From the NCBI GenBank assembly GCA_039111475.1, contig JBCCIP010000004.1:151265-215264 (forward strand): 64,000 nucleotides of DNA, written 5' to 3'. Below are positions 63,375 through 64,000 of this stretch, piece after piece. This DNA comes from JAUIET01 sp039111475 (GTDB taxonomy: Bacteria > Pseudomonadota > Gammaproteobacteria > Pseudomonadales > JAUIET01). The position numbers were made by a program, and so were the translations under genes. The notes under the pieces are model-generated. The model saw nothing but the letters and a program-made list of their open reading frames with translations, searched no databases and was not told the DNA's origin. Position 1 is the stretch's first letter, and each line of letters opens with the position of its first letter.

Positions 63375-64000
63375 ATGAAACTGTTGTCAAATTTGCTCGC
63401 CGCGTTTGCAGGCGCCTCCACTATTTTTTTAGCGCCCCTCGCGCTGGCTGAAGAACATGTGAACGTGTACTCAGCACGTCACTATGATACTGATTTGAAT
63501 CTTTACAGCACCTTTACAAAACAAACAGGTGTCGAGGTGCGATTAATCGAGGGTGGCAGCGATGCGCTGATGGAGCGGATTGCCAATGAAGCTGAATTCA
63601 CACCAGCGGATTTGTTAATTACGGTCGATGCCGGCCGATTGTGGCGAGCGAAAACTCGCGGTTTGTTGCAGGCGGTTGACTCTGAAGTATTGAATAGCCG
63701 TATACCATCGCATTTGCGCGATTCAGAAGGCCATTGGTTTGGTTTGTCAAAGCGCGCACGTATTATCGTTAGCAATAAAAACAAGCCTTTGCCGTTCGAC
63801 ATTACTCGCTATGAAGATCTTGCCGACTCGCGTCTTAAGTCGCTGATTTGTATGCGCAGCTCGTCAAATATCTACAACTTGTCGCTATTGTCTGCACTGA
63901 TAGAAATGCGCGGTACCGGTGCCGCGCAACAATGGGCACAACAGGTTGTGAATAATTTCGCTCGCAAACCACAGGGTAACGATACCAGCAATTTGGCGGC
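63375..64000 (+). CDS. fbpA: Ferric iron-binding periplasmic protein, cut by the window end
   Basis: The frame is open from ATG 63375 to the last base (208 codons seen). A signal peptide (FLAPLALAEE) is followed by VNVYSARHYDTDLNLYSTFT, the N-terminal hallmark of FbpA/SfuA/FutA iron-binding proteins, with the HYDTD His and Tyr positions used as iron ligands. TPADLLITVDAGRLWRAKTRG and GLSKRARIIVSN are also family segments. It captures ferric iron in the periplasm for FbpB and FbpC. The C-terminal half, with the paired Tyr ligands, lies outside the window. Confidence 0.93.
   Translation, partial: MKLLSNLLAAFAGASTIFLAPLALAEEHVNVYSARHYDTDLNLYSTFTKQTGVEVRLIEGGSDALMERIANEAEFTPADLLITVDAGRLWRAKTRGLLQAVDSEVLNSRIPSHLRDSEGHWFGLSKRARIIVSNKNKPLPFDITRYEDLADSRLKSLICMRSSSNIYNLSLLSALIEMRGTGAAQQWAQQVVNNFARKPQGNDTSNLA

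Overview
The window looks like the chromosome of a free-living, probably marine gammaproteobacterium with mixed base composition. The support is the Gram-negative envelope genes, Gly-rich bacterial lipoproteins, Fur-type regulation and Pseudomonas/Shewanella-like gene neighbourhoods. I cannot name the genus. Most of the window, from about 8.4 kb to the right edge, is one large iron- and redox-metal island. It holds eight apparently intact TonB-dependent outer-membrane receptors, two receptor remnants, its own Fur-family regulator and about fourteen Fur-box-like palindromes. No tonB/exbB/exbD is visible, so the receptors must be energised from elsewhere in the genome.

Layout. 0-5.6 kb: a Tat-exported class V aminotransferase preceded by a duplicated palindrome, then a leftward operon (small protein, SDR dehydrogenase, sulfotransferase, DUF1214-like protein, SnoaL-like protein) behind a TetR-type operator. 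5.9-8.3 kb: a CocE/NonD hydrolase and a phasin/histone-like small protein. 8.4-12.8 kb: a classical fecI-fecR-receptor signalling cassette. 12.9-15.7 kb: a scar region with two copies of a 164-bp repeat flanking a toxin-antitoxin pair, followed by a receptor pseudogene. 15.9-23.2 kb: fur, small Fur-boxed proteins, two PepSY membrane proteins (one with DUF3649-like and DUF3325-like partners) and a nickel superoxide dismutase operon that includes a second NiSOD-like protein with a broken nickel hook.

23.3-31.6 kb: three receptors and an alkaline phosphatase. 31.6-46.1 kb: three adjoining operons combining two FecA-like receptors, three imelysin-family lipoproteins, a MauG/CCP-like di-heme protein, a DUF1111 di-heme oxidoreductase, a DUF1513 protein, an HTTM (vitamin-K-carboxylase-like) membrane protein, a DCC thiol-disulfide protein and a collagen-like/delta-60-repeat lipoprotein. 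46.8-52 kb: two siderophore receptors, a DUF454 protein, a receptor fragment and a long hairpin. 52.3-55 kb: a small membrane protein and ahpC-ahpF. 55-60.3 kb: a heme-uptake operon (receptor, HmuTUV) plus a heme-degrading monooxygenase. 60.5-64 kb: an FbpABC ferric iron transporter, with fbpB opposed to fbpC-fbpA and fbpA cut by the window edge.

Together the genes describe an iron-starvation programme: import of siderophores, citrate-like chelates and heme; reduction or handling by PepSY and di-heme proteins; ABC import of ferric iron; and replacement of iron enzymes by nickel SOD with AhpCF against oxidative stress. The parts least explained by known systems are the imelysin/di-heme/HTTM/DCC block and the altered NiSOD paralogue.
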